Assembly (NCBI GenBank): GCA_002050275.1
Contig: MWTB01000018.1
Location: forward strand, 26,013-90,012
Direction: 5' to 3'
From: Anaerolineae bacterium UTCFX1
GTDB lineage: Bacteria > Chloroflexota > Anaerolineae > Anaerolineales > Villigracilaceae
DNA: 64,000 bases
In this document: piece by piece, positions 44,423-53,154 of the stretch
How positions within the stretch are numbered: position 1 is the stretch's first letter
Layout of the letters: every line of letters begins with the position of its first letter
Made by a program: the position numbers and the translations under genes
Notes under the pieces: model-generated
The model's input: only the letters and a program-made list of their open reading frames with translations
What the model was told of the DNA's origin: nothing
Databases searched by the model: none

Positions 44423-46507
44423 CTAATCCGTTGCCGAAGGTTCGGTCGAGGCAACTTGCGCAGTTGATTGGATTTCTGCTTTCACCCGTGCGTCCATTGC
44501 AATGCCTATTTCGCGCACAGCGATCTGAAGCGTTTCTTCCACAGTTGCCGCACGTTGGATCTTTTGACCGATCGCGTTAACCAGCGATTCAAAATCTGCC
44601 TGCGTTTTAGCTTGCTCAAATGAACGCACATTTTGAATGGATGCGGCAAGTTGCGCAGCCAGCGTGGTCTGGATGTTGACATCTGCTTCTGTGAAATGCC
44701 CGACTTGACTGGATTGAATGTCGAAGACGCCGATCGTGTTTCCTGCGACGATCATCGGCACAGCCAACTCAGAGCGCGTATCTGGCAAGAGTGGGTTGGG
44801 CAGGAAGTCTGGCGCTTGGGTCACGTCGTTCACGATAACGCCATGTTGTTCGCGAGCGGAGCGGGCGACTAGCGAACGCTCGCGATTAAGAGAGATCGAA
44901 TGTCCTTCGGCGACCATTTGGCGTCCCGCTTCTCCCGCGCCAGAAGCCAGTTCCAGATTTTTGCCGGCTTCGTCAAGCAGGTAGATATGTGCGTGATATA
45001 AGTTAAAGCGTTCTTTGGTCAGATCTACCACTTCTTGCAGCAGTTTATCTGTATTTAGAATAGTTGACGTTGCGGTTCCTACTTCTGCTACGATCTCCAA
45101 GTCTCGGGTGCGGTCTGCTACGCGTTGTTCCAATCCATAAAAAGACGCTCGTATTTGCCGTACCATTTCACGAATCGCGGTTGAAAGCGCGCCGATCTCA
45201 TCTTGTCCGCCTTGCGGAAGAGGAGCGTCCCATTCGCCAGCGCCGATTCTTTGCGCGCTTTCCGCTAATTTTTGAAGAGGGTTAATCAGACGATTTGTCA
45301 ACGCGATTCCAACGATGAAAACCGCTATGAAGATGATCGCTCCTAAGGGCAATAATTGCTTAAAGATTAATGTGCGCGTTGAGGCGTCTAGTTCTGTCTT
45401 TAATGCGCTAACTGCGGTAAGCATCTTCTCCGCTTCGAAAACGTTTACGCGCGCCCAACCCGTTGCAGGCATGGGCGCGAAGGTTACGAAGAATTCTTTG
45501 CCGTTTGCCATTACGCTCTGGAATTTCGTCTCGCCAGTTGTGGCATTGGCGATTACAGGCATAAATGTGGAAGTTGCCGCCTTAAGATCGGGACCGAACT
45601 CATTAACTCCGCGAGGACGTCCTAAAATATCAGCGTATCCTTGATCTGGCAATGCCAACGCCCGTCCATCTTGATCGACTATGAACGAATAACCGCCTGA
45701 GACGGCATTCTTTGTTTCGATGCTTGCGGTGATTTCGGCGAGGCTTATGTCAATCCCAATAATGCCTATAAATTCGTCGTTCGATGTGTATATTGGAGCG
45801 ACCACAGACACCATTAAGCCCTGCCCGGCTGGGTCGTCATATACTGGAGTCCAAACTATATTTTTCCCGGGGTTGTTTTCAGGCGCCCCGCTTGAGAAGA
45901 ATATATCGTTCACCATCGAATAGTCGCCGGGAAGAATGGTTCCTAAGCTGATATTTGGATAAAGTCTTCCGATTTCGCTCTTTATTACTGTGTACACTGC
46001 TACGGTATTTGGGTTGTCGTTGAATACTGCAGGAAATATCATGTCTAAATAAGCGGTTAGCTCCAATTCTTGGATCAGCGCATCATTAATTTCTACGAAA
46101 TTTGGCACAAAAACCGTGCTTATATCATTTTTTCCGTTGATATATTGTCCATCTGGCCCGGTGAACATATGATTCTTTGTCAGCCAGTAACTATCTTGGG
46201 AAAAAGCATTTGGGTTATCGAATATGCGAGCGGCAAAACTCGCTAAGTTTCCTGCATCTTGAGCGATCTTTTCGAATTGTAAATTATCACGATCGGCAGT
46301 TTCGATAACCTGCGTTAACAAGAAATCTTCCGTCTGGTTGCGTAAGGATTGTTCGCCAGATTGTGTGGCGCGTTCGCCAGTTGTACGGATTGAATTGAGC
46401 GCTAAGTAGGATACGAGCGCCATCGTTGCCAACGCTAATCCAATGGATATTGCTAATAGGCGCATTCGGATGCTGTGTCTGAACTGAAAACGCTGTATTC
46501 TATTCAT
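44423..46507 (-). CDS. Cache-HAMP-GAF sensor lacking an output domain
   Basis: 694 aa. Membrane segment (15-37), an extracellular double-Cache domain (about 40-370, with the GIIGIDISL and GGYSFIVDQDG strands), a second segment (about 390-412), HAMP (410-465), coiled coil and a GAF domain (about 480-640). The last 50 residues repeat the tail AIGQKIQRAATVEETLQ shared by three proteins here. Double-Cache domains bind small ligands such as amino or organic acids. No kinase or other output domain follows. Gene spacing is 49 nt to the next gene. Confidence 0.87.
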   Translation of the reverse strand: MNRIQRFQFRHSIRMRLLAISIGLALATMALVSYLALNSIRTTGERATQSGEQSLRNQTEDFLLTQVIETADRDNLQFEKIAQDAGNLASFAARIFDNPNAFSQDSYWLTKNHMFTGPDGQYINGKNDISTVFVPNFVEINDALIQELELTAYLDMIFPAVFNDNPNTVAVYTVIKSEIGRLYPNISLGTILPGDYSMVNDIFFSSGAPENNPGKNIVWTPVYDDPAGQGLMVSVVAPIYTSNDEFIGIIGIDISLAEITASIETKNAVSGGYSFIVDQDGRALALPDQGYADILGRPRGVNEFGPDLKAATSTFMPVIANATTGETKFQSVMANGKEFFVTFAPMPATGWARVNVFEAEKMLTAVSALKTELDASTRTLIFKQLLPLGAIIFIAVFIVGIALTNRLINPLQKLAESAQRIGAGEWDAPLPQGGQDEIGALSTAIREMVRQIRASFYGLEQRVADRTRDLEIVAEVGTATSTILNTDKLLQEVVDLTKERFNLYHAHIYLLDEAGKNLELASGAGEAGRQMVAEGHSISLNRERSLVARSAREQHGVIVNDVTQAPDFLPNPLLPDTRSELAVPMIVAGNTIGVFDIQSSQVGHFTEADVNIQTTLAAQLAASIQNVRSFEQAKTQADFESLVNAIGQKIQRAATVEETLQIAVREIGIAMDARVKAEIQSTAQVASTEPSATD

Positions 46508-46543
46508 AAGATACCTCTTTTGAAGAAAATGCTACATCGGCGC

Positions 46544-48685
46544 TCATTTTTCATTGGTTTCCTTTTGTGCCTCGCTTAGCGCGTCTGGCTCAAGCGCGAC
46601 TAACGTGGGCTTGTTCCCAAGCGCGCGACCCAATTCGCGAGCGGCGACCTGCATGGCATCTTCGATAGTAGCGGCGGCTTGGATTTTTTGTGTGATCAAG
46701 TTGATTGTCTCTTGCTGACGGGCGCGCATAATCGCCAATTCTTGCTGGCGTTTGCGTTCGGTAATATCGGTCACTGTGACGCGCAAACGAGGACGGTCGC
46801 CGGGTATGCGCACCAAACGGATTTCGCACGAGAATTCATTGCCCTGTCCGTTGATATGATTCCATTCGAAGATGTTTGAGCCTTTTTCTAAGGCGATGCC
46901 GATTTGTTCTCTAGCTTTTTCAGCCGAGTCGCGCCCATCAGGCTGTTTTGGCGGGCTCATTTGAGCCGGACCTACTTTCACTAGTTCTTCGCGTGATAAT
47001 CCAAAGATTTTAGCGGCATTCTCGTTAGGGTCTGTAAAAAGTCCGCTTGTCATGTCGAGGACAAGAATGCCTTCTGCGGCATAATCTACTAGAATCTTGG
47101 TCTCTTGAAGAGCGGTCTCAGCTCGTCTATATAAGTCGGCGTTTTGGAGCGCAATGGCGACCTGGCTGGCGAGAGACTCGAGCAGGGTAATATCTTCGGG
47201 GAGAATGTTGTTTGTTATATTGTCCTGAATGTCTAACACGCCCAACACCTTGCCGGCGATGATAATGGGAACCACTGCCTCTGTTTTGGTCTCGGGTAGG
47301 AGTTTGTTGGGGAGCCAGCCTGAGTCTTGCGATGTATCTGAGACTAGAATGGACTCCTTTGTCTCGGCTGCGCGGCCCACAAGACCGCGTCCTCTCGGGA
47401 GGCTGTGTTTGCGCTTCATCATTTCCGCGCCTGCTTCACCCGTTCCAGCGGCCAACGCCAGATTTTCGCCTGCTTGATCGAATAAATAAATTTGAGCGTA
47501 GTAGTAATTAAAGGCTGTCTGTATTTGATTTACAACGGCGTTAGCCAGTTGCTGAGGATCAAGGATGGACGCAAGATGGCGGCTAACCTCCGCCGAAGCT
47601 GTCAGCGCTTTGGTGCGATCCGCTACGCGTTGTTCCAGCGAATCGATCAAGCCGCGTAGTTGAGCGGTCATGCGATTGAAAGCCGCAGCCAGAGCGCCGA
47701 TCTCATCTTCATTGCTCACGCTCGTCGTCTGAGTTAGATCGCCTTCGCTGATCAGTTGCGCTGTCGCGGCTAATTTGGCGATCGGACTGGTGATTTGACG
47801 AGCGGCGAATACCCCTAAGAATCCCGCTAGGATGATCGCAATTAAGGTTATGATGATCGTAAGGACAATATTTCTAGAAGCCAAAGCTAACGCTTCAGAA
47901 GCGGGTTGTTCGGCGAGAATATAGAATGTTTGACCCCCAAATGAAAGCGGTTCAAAAGCCAATGCGACGGAATCCCCGCTTAAGCCGGTCGTAAACGAAT
48001 TTTTTTCAGGCAGGGTTATTTGCGCTCTTTTCAAGACGAAGGAAGGGTTGACGTGAGCGACCACAAAACCGTTGCTGTCTATCATGTAAATCGAGCTGCC
48101 GCTCGCGCCTGCTTGCGCCATAAAATCCCATACGGATTTGAAACGAAACTTGGCGATCACAACATAATCGAGTTTGCCGTTTCGTAGGTCGAGTATTGGG
48201 ATTGAAACGACCATAAACGGTTCGCCTGTGGCTTCATTGAAAGAGACGGGGCTGAAATATGTCTTTTCGGTTTCTTTTGTTTTTTCAAATTCATCGGAAC
48301 CAACCCGATCGCCAAATTCTTTGGGCGTGATCACTTTTAAGCGGGAGAGAAGAATTAATTCTTTGCCCTGACCGTTCGTCAGAATGAGCTCCTCATAAAC
48401 TGTCTGATTTGAAAACAAGTTAGAAAGAAGGACAGTTTGCTGTTCTCGCGTCGCGTTGGAAAAATCGTTAATATCAGCCAATGAGCGCAATTCAGATTCG
48501 CGGCTTTTGACAAAATTACTGACTTGTTCCGCTACGCGTTTTGCGATTTCAGCTTGAGCCTCCAGAGCGTGAGGGACTTCGGCGCTATAGGTTTGCCAGG
48601 TTCCGACGGCTCCAACGATCAACAAAGGGATTAATACTAAGGCAATAAAGTAGATTGTTAATCGTGTTTGTAGGCTTTTTCTCAT
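46544..48685 (-). CDS. Cache-HAMP-GAF-PAS sensor lacking an output domain
   Basis: 713 aa. Membrane segment (about 8-28), an extracellular Cache domain (30-275), second segment (275-300), HAMP (300-355), GAF (375-525) and PAS (about 530-640, with a PAC tail VRIPGDRPRLRVTVTDITERK). The end again carries ITQKIQAAATIEDAMQVAARELG. No kinase is present. It is 36 nt upstream of the second Cache gene. Both Cache sensors may detect different ligands and report to the same kinase. Confidence 0.87.
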   Translation of the reverse strand: MRKSLQTRLTIYFIALVLIPLLIVGAVGTWQTYSAEVPHALEAQAEIAKRVAEQVSNFVKSRESELRSLADINDFSNATREQQTVLLSNLFSNQTVYEELILTNGQGKELILLSRLKVITPKEFGDRVGSDEFEKTKETEKTYFSPVSFNEATGEPFMVVSIPILDLRNGKLDYVVIAKFRFKSVWDFMAQAGASGSSIYMIDSNGFVVAHVNPSFVLKRAQITLPEKNSFTTGLSGDSVALAFEPLSFGGQTFYILAEQPASEALALASRNIVLTIIITLIAIILAGFLGVFAARQITSPIAKLAATAQLISEGDLTQTTSVSNEDEIGALAAAFNRMTAQLRGLIDSLEQRVADRTKALTASAEVSRHLASILDPQQLANAVVNQIQTAFNYYYAQIYLFDQAGENLALAAGTGEAGAEMMKRKHSLPRGRGLVGRAAETKESILVSDTSQDSGWLPNKLLPETKTEAVVPIIIAGKVLGVLDIQDNITNNILPEDITLLESLASQVAIALQNADLYRRAETALQETKILVDYAAEGILVLDMTSGLFTDPNENAAKIFGLSREELVKVGPAQMSPPKQPDGRDSAEKAREQIGIALEKGSNIFEWNHINGQGNEFSCEIRLVRIPGDRPRLRVTVTDITERKRQQELAIMRARQQETINLITQKIQAAATIEDAMQVAARELGRALGNKPTLVALEPDALSEAQKETNEK

Positions 48686-48794
48686 GCGATTGTCTCCAAT
48701 TCTCGAACTTCAAATCAAGCGATATATTCCGGTCAGTCGCGAGTCTGCAAGTCCCGATCGTTCTCTTCGATCACGGCTTGTAAGACATTGACTG

Positions 48795-49769
48795 TTACCG
48801 AACGATTACATTCGCTTGTTTGATAATCTCATCTGAAATTGTGACGCCGTAAGCGGCGGCGGATTTCAGGTCAATGTCTAGAAAATACTCGGCGGTTTCT
48901 ACGGGCATATCCGCCGGCTTTTGCCCTTTCAAAACTCGGTCTACCATATTTGCGCCTTGTTTGGCTTCGCCGGCAATTGACACTGTGTAATTGGCCACAG
49001 GGAAAGGCGAAACGCCAATCTCGCGGTTGGTCGAGAAGATCGGAACGTTGAATTCTTTGGCTCGCTGGCTAAACAATTCCAAGCCGCCTTCCAGACTCGA
49101 AAGCGGCGAAAGCGTGTAAATGATCGTATTTTCCGGCAAAGTACCTACTCGTGCAACCATCTCGTCCACACTATGCACTTCGCTTGGAAGCAACTCAACG
49201 CCTAATTGAGCGATCGCATCCAACATATCGTCGTTGACGATCATCATGGTAATAGAATCGTCTGGGTTGTAGGGCATATACACATACTTAGTCTCAGGCG
49301 CAATTTTTAACGCCCACTCCAAGCCTTTGGGGGAACGGTCTACGATCTGTACGCCGGTGACATTGCCGCCCGGGTTGGAAATGCTCGCCACCACGCCTTC
49401 TTCAACGGGATTGATGACCGGGGTAAACACAACCGGGATATCCGTTCCTTCCACCGCCTTCTTGGCGGCTTTCGTGGTTAGGGTGCCGATCGTAAAGAAG
49501 ATATCCACGTTTTGATCCATCAGTCGTTGCGCCTCAGCGTCAAATGCCGCCTGATCGGGTCCCGCATCCAGATTGTAGAGATAGGTGATATTTTCACCTT
49601 CCACATAACCTAATTCGGTCATCGAAACTTTGAAGTGATCAAAGACTGGGCTTAACCAATCAAGTTCAATGATCACTCCAACAGTATACGTCTTAGGTTT
49701 TGGCGCGCCGCAACTTGATAGAACCCAACCTGCGATAAAAAATAAAATAAATAACTTTTTAATTGACAC
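48795..49769 (-). CDS. ABC-type substrate-binding lipoprotein (PF04392 type)
   Basis: 324 aa. Lipobox with C20 (VLSSC) after a hydrophobic signal peptide, then a periplasmic-binding-protein fold: YTVGVIIELDWLSPV start, FTIGTLTTKAA and PVVFTPVINPVEEG, SNPGGNVTGV. This is the ABC_sub_bind family (PF04392), whose TrpX-like members bind Trp or Tyr. No permease or ATPase gene is adjacent. GTG is the start codon, with AGGAG upstream. It lies just before the Cache sensors on the same strand and may present a ligand to them. Confidence 0.83.
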   Translation of the reverse strand: MSIKKLFILFFIAGWVLSSCGAPKPKTYTVGVIIELDWLSPVFDHFKVSMTELGYVEGENITYLYNLDAGPDQAAFDAEAQRLMDQNVDIFFTIGTLTTKAAKKAVEGTDIPVVFTPVINPVEEGVVASISNPGGNVTGVQIVDRSPKGLEWALKIAPETKYVYMPYNPDDSITMMIVNDDMLDAIAQLGVELLPSEVHSVDEMVARVGTLPENTIIYTLSPLSSLEGGLELFSQRAKEFNVPIFSTNREIGVSPFPVANYTVSIAGEAKQGANMVDRVLKGQKPADMPVETAEYFLDIDLKSAAAYGVTISDEIIKQANVIVR

Positions 49770-49880
49770 GACTAACTCCTGTATAAGAAACTTTAATGAC
49801 CTCAGTAATGGAATTTTCTATAAATTCATTAAGCTGATCAATAGAATGCACGTAGAAAATCGGGGAAATCGCAGCGTCCA

Positions 49881-52205
49881 TTAGTTCTCGGCAAGCGGCA
49901 GGCTAAAGGTGAAGCAAGAGCCTTTACCCGGCTCGCTCTCTACGCTCACGTTTCCGCCGAGGCTTTCGGTAATGGATTTGACGATCGCTAAACCCAAGCC
50001 GTTGCCTTCAATATGATCATGCCCATTATTCCGGACTCGATAGAATCGGTTAAATAGATTGGGTATGTCTGAGGCTGGTATCCCATACCCGGTATCTTGC
50101 ACGCGGATATGCATCATGCTGTCGCAACGTTCGGCGGATAGAGTGATCGAACCTTCGTGAGGGGTGTACTTGATCGCGTTTCCGATCAGATTCCGCAACG
50201 CTTGTTGTATGTTTAACGCATCGCCTATGACTGTCAAATGTTCATCAACGGGCTCAAGCGTAAGCCGCTGATTTTTTGCCGTTGCCTGCGGTATGAATTC
50301 ATCCGCTAGTTCCAAAAGTAACGGCGCCATTTTGATTAATTCGCGATTTGACGTCGCGCCAAGATCCATCTTCGCCAACTCAAGCATATTTTCCACTAAT
50401 TGAGTCATGTGATCGGCGGCATGTTGGATACGCTCTGTGAATTCAACTTGTGTTTTGCTTAACGAACCCGACTGCTTGATTAGTTGGTTATAGCCTATGA
50501 TCGAGGTCAGCGGATTTCTCAGATCGTGAGAAGCGGTAGCGATAAGTTCGTCCTTGATTTTGTCCAGCTGTTTGAAGTGAGTGATATCGTGTAAAACAAC
50601 GACACAACCGCCTTCGTAAAGAGGAGTCAACGAGGCGGAGAAAATGCGTTGGCCGCGCCAATCAATTTCTCCGGTGACACGAAGCGAATTGCCGCTCGTT
50701 TGCGTAAGTAAATCGAGCAATGCGTCGTATCCGCTTCCGCGGGCAAGCGGCGAGCCTAGTTGCGCCTGATAATCATCGAATAATTTTTCCGCGGCGGGAT
50801 TCATGAGTGCGAGACAATGCGTCGCATCGAATAGAAGAATAGCGTCTGCCGCATTTTCCAAAATGGCGGTGAGACGGCTCTCTTCTCTTGCCACGGTCGC
50901 GTAGAGTTGGGCGTTTTCCACTGCGATGCCCGCCTGACTGGCGATCGCTTGGAGCAGAATCTGATGCTCGAAGCCGAAGTAACCTTTTCTTTCATGAACC
51001 AAGATAAATAAGCCAAGCAAATCATTGCGCCCTAGCATAGGGACAATGATCGCCGAATGAGATTGCCCCTTAAGCGCAGGCGCCCAGCGCGGATCTAATT
51101 GCGTATCTTCGACTAGAGTGCATTCCCGATTTCCCTCGACCTGTTTCAGTAACTCGCCGAGCGCTGGTATCTGAGTTTGAGGGTCTGAAGAGGCGGCAAT
51201 GTGATATTCTTTGTGGATCGGATTCTTTGAATTGAGGATGAACAAGTGCCCCACCAGCGCTCCAAGCGTTTCCACTGTGCGGCGCAAGACCAGTTCGCTT
51301 AATTCATGAATATCGAGGCGGGCGCTTAACTGTCTGCCGATCTCTGGCAGGATACTCAACTCGCGATTGCGGCGTACGAGCGCATCCCTAGCTTCTTTGA
51401 GGCGCAATTTAGCGCGGATGCGCGCGAATAACTCGCGGCGATCAAAAGGCTTTATGATGTAATCATCGGCGCCTAATACTAGCCCTGCTTGGATATCGCT
51501 TAAGTGAGGACGCGCAGCGGTAATGATAATGACAGGAATGTGTCGAATAATTGGATCGTCGCGAATTTCCCTCAAGACTTGAAGACCGTCCTTCTCCGGC
51601 ATGGCTACATCGAGCAAGATCAAATCTGGCATTTCAGTGCGTGTGATCTTCAGCGTTTCTACTCCGTTGGAGGCGGTCACATAACGAAATCCTTCATTTT
51701 GCATGTAACGAGAGAGCAACACGACGTTATCTGGTATATCGTCGGCAATCAGGATCTTGAATGATTGCGGCCCTTCTTCTAATTCTATCTCTTTGTATGC
51801 GGTCATTCCGTTCATGACCTTGACGATGAGCTGGTTAATGCGCTCTGGGTGAAATGGCTTGATGATTGTTTCCTTGATATTGAGTCGCCTTGCCGTTTCT
51901 TTTAATCCAGGCACCTCATATGCGGTCATCAAAATTGTATGCGCTGGGCGACCGCCAGGATGGTTCTGCATTTTTTCCGCTAGCTCGAGGCCGGTCATAT
52001 CGGGCATGACCATATCCGTAACTAGAATGTCTACTGCGCCGGTCGTCGCCAGATCAAGCGCTTGTTTGGCGCTAACGGCGGCAACGGCTGTGACGCCGTT
52101 GCCAATGCGCGAGATGGCGACAGCGAGGGTCTGAGCGAGTCCTGGCTGATCATCCACAACGAGGACGCGTATCGCCGAGACAGCGGATGGATGGTTGTCA
52201 GTCAC
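49881..52205 (-). CDS. Hybrid histidine kinase REC-REC-GAF-PAS-HisKA-HATPase
   Basis: 774 aa from a GTG at 52205 with GGAG 10 nt upstream; a longer frame to 52322 crosses a terminator. REC1 (12-130) has D64, REC2 (149-262) has D199, GAF is about 290-435, PAS about 441-545, HisKA has H560 in ASHDLRNPLTS, and HATPase spans 655-774 (DTGYGIP, EGNGLGLAIV). It is soluble. Receivers at the N-terminus suggest it is itself controlled by another kinase, or that it acts in a phosphorelay. The SBP gene follows after 111 nt. Confidence 0.92.
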   Translation of the reverse strand: MTDNHPSAVSAIRVLVVDDQPGLAQTLAVAISRIGNGVTAVAAVSAKQALDLATTGAVDILVTDMVMPDMTGLELAEKMQNHPGGRPAHTILMTAYEVPGLKETARRLNIKETIIKPFHPERINQLIVKVMNGMTAYKEIELEEGPQSFKILIADDIPDNVVLLSRYMQNEGFRYVTASNGVETLKITRTEMPDLILLDVAMPEKDGLQVLREIRDDPIIRHIPVIIITAARPHLSDIQAGLVLGADDYIIKPFDRRELFARIRAKLRLKEARDALVRRNRELSILPEIGRQLSARLDIHELSELVLRRTVETLGALVGHLFILNSKNPIHKEYHIAASSDPQTQIPALGELLKQVEGNRECTLVEDTQLDPRWAPALKGQSHSAIIVPMLGRNDLLGLFILVHERKGYFGFEHQILLQAIASQAGIAVENAQLYATVAREESRLTAILENAADAILLFDATHCLALMNPAAEKLFDDYQAQLGSPLARGSGYDALLDLLTQTSGNSLRVTGEIDWRGQRIFSASLTPLYEGGCVVVLHDITHFKQLDKIKDELIATASHDLRNPLTSIIGYNQLIKQSGSLSKTQVEFTERIQHAADHMTQLVENMLELAKMDLGATSNRELIKMAPLLLELADEFIPQATAKNQRLTLEPVDEHLTVIGDALNIQQALRNLIGNAIKYTPHEGSITLSAERCDSMMHIRVQDTGYGIPASDIPNLFNRFYRVRNNGHDHIEGNGLGLAIVKSITESLGGNVSVESEPGKGSCFTFSLPLAEN

Positions 52206-52293
52206 TGTAAATAATCTCCATAGATTAACAAAGGTTGCCCTTACGTCGCCATAGAGGCGCATCCGGATGAGAATACGCTGCCAGTTTAATAAG

Positions 52294-52326
52294 AAAATCC
52301 CATGGTTCGATGAGGATTCCATGGGA
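52294..52326 (-). terminator. Terminator after the OmpR-type regulator
   Basis: An 8-bp stem (52298-52305 with 52319-52326, TCCCATGG/CCATGGGA), a 13-nt loop and TTTTCTT on the minus strand. It separates the 52351-55136 pair from the downstream kinase gene. Confidence 0.75.
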
Positions 52327-52350
52327 CTTTTGTGGGAAAAACCTACAAAT

Positions 52351-53154
52351 TCAAAGGACGATGCGATATCCTTCGCCCCGCACCGTTAGGAGATGTTGCG
52401 GTTGGCTTGCGTCTGTCTCGATTATTTTGCGCAACTCGTGAATGCGCCAGCGAGCAAGATCTCGCGCCTCCATGGTGGTCGCCTCAAATCCTTGCGATTC
52501 TTTTACCAGATTTATATTCGAGACGGGCGTGGGGGCGTGCCGAAGTAAAGTGGTTAAGTAATCAAAATTGATCCCCGTTACCGGGAGATATTGCCCATTT
52601 AGCGTAGCGTGACGAGCGTGTAGATCCAAATTAAACGGTCCTTTTTCTAGGAATCGATTCAATTCAACAGGCGGCACAGACGCCAAGACGCTTGTGGGGG
52701 TGGCATTTGCGCCGTCAATTTGTCTCAGTTCAGTGAGGAGCGATTGCATCTGACTTACAATTTCGAGCCTGCGCTTAGGTTGCTCGATTTCAGCGAAAAC
52801 CTCTTTCACGCGCGCAAGGATAAGCGGCGGCTCGACAGGTTTGATTAGATAGTCTCGCGCGCCAAGGCGCACGGCGCGTATCGCAGTTTCTAACGTTGCA
52901 TGCGCCGTTATGATTAAGACTGGCAGATCGTCAACTTGCTGATGGATCATTCTTAATAACTCGAACCCGTCCATCTCTGGTAAGTTTAGGTCCAGGAACG
53001 CTAAATCAAATTTGTGATTCTTCAAATGATCCAACGCCTGTTTAGCGCCATCGGCAGTTTCGACTCGATATCCCGCGCCTTGTAAGATCAGCGACAGCGT
53101 TAATCGCAATCCTGCCTCGTCGTCTATAATTAAGATGGCTTTTGGGTGACTCAT
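52351..53154 (-). CDS. OmpR-type response regulator
   Basis: 267 aa from the ATG at 53154, with GAGAGGAG upstream; its ATG overlaps the stop of the kinase gene. The REC domain (1-120) has D11-D12 and phosphoacceptor D55 (LAFLDLNLPEMDG) and K in LIKPV. A long linker joins a winged-helix domain (about 180-267) ending in TVRGEGYRIVL, the OmpR/PhoB wing. It is the likely partner of the kinase at 53151-55136. Target promoters are unknown. Confidence 0.9.
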   Translation of the reverse strand: MSHPKAILIIDDEAGLRLTLSLILQGAGYRVETADGAKQALDHLKNHKFDLAFLDLNLPEMDGFELLRMIHQQVDDLPVLIITAHATLETAIRAVRLGARDYLIKPVEPPLILARVKEVFAEIEQPKRRLEIVSQMQSLLTELRQIDGANATPTSVLASVPPVELNRFLEKGPFNLDLHARHATLNGQYLPVTGINFDYLTTLLRHAPTPVSNINLVKESQGFEATTMEARDLARWRIHELRKIIETDASQPQHLLTVRGEGYRIVL

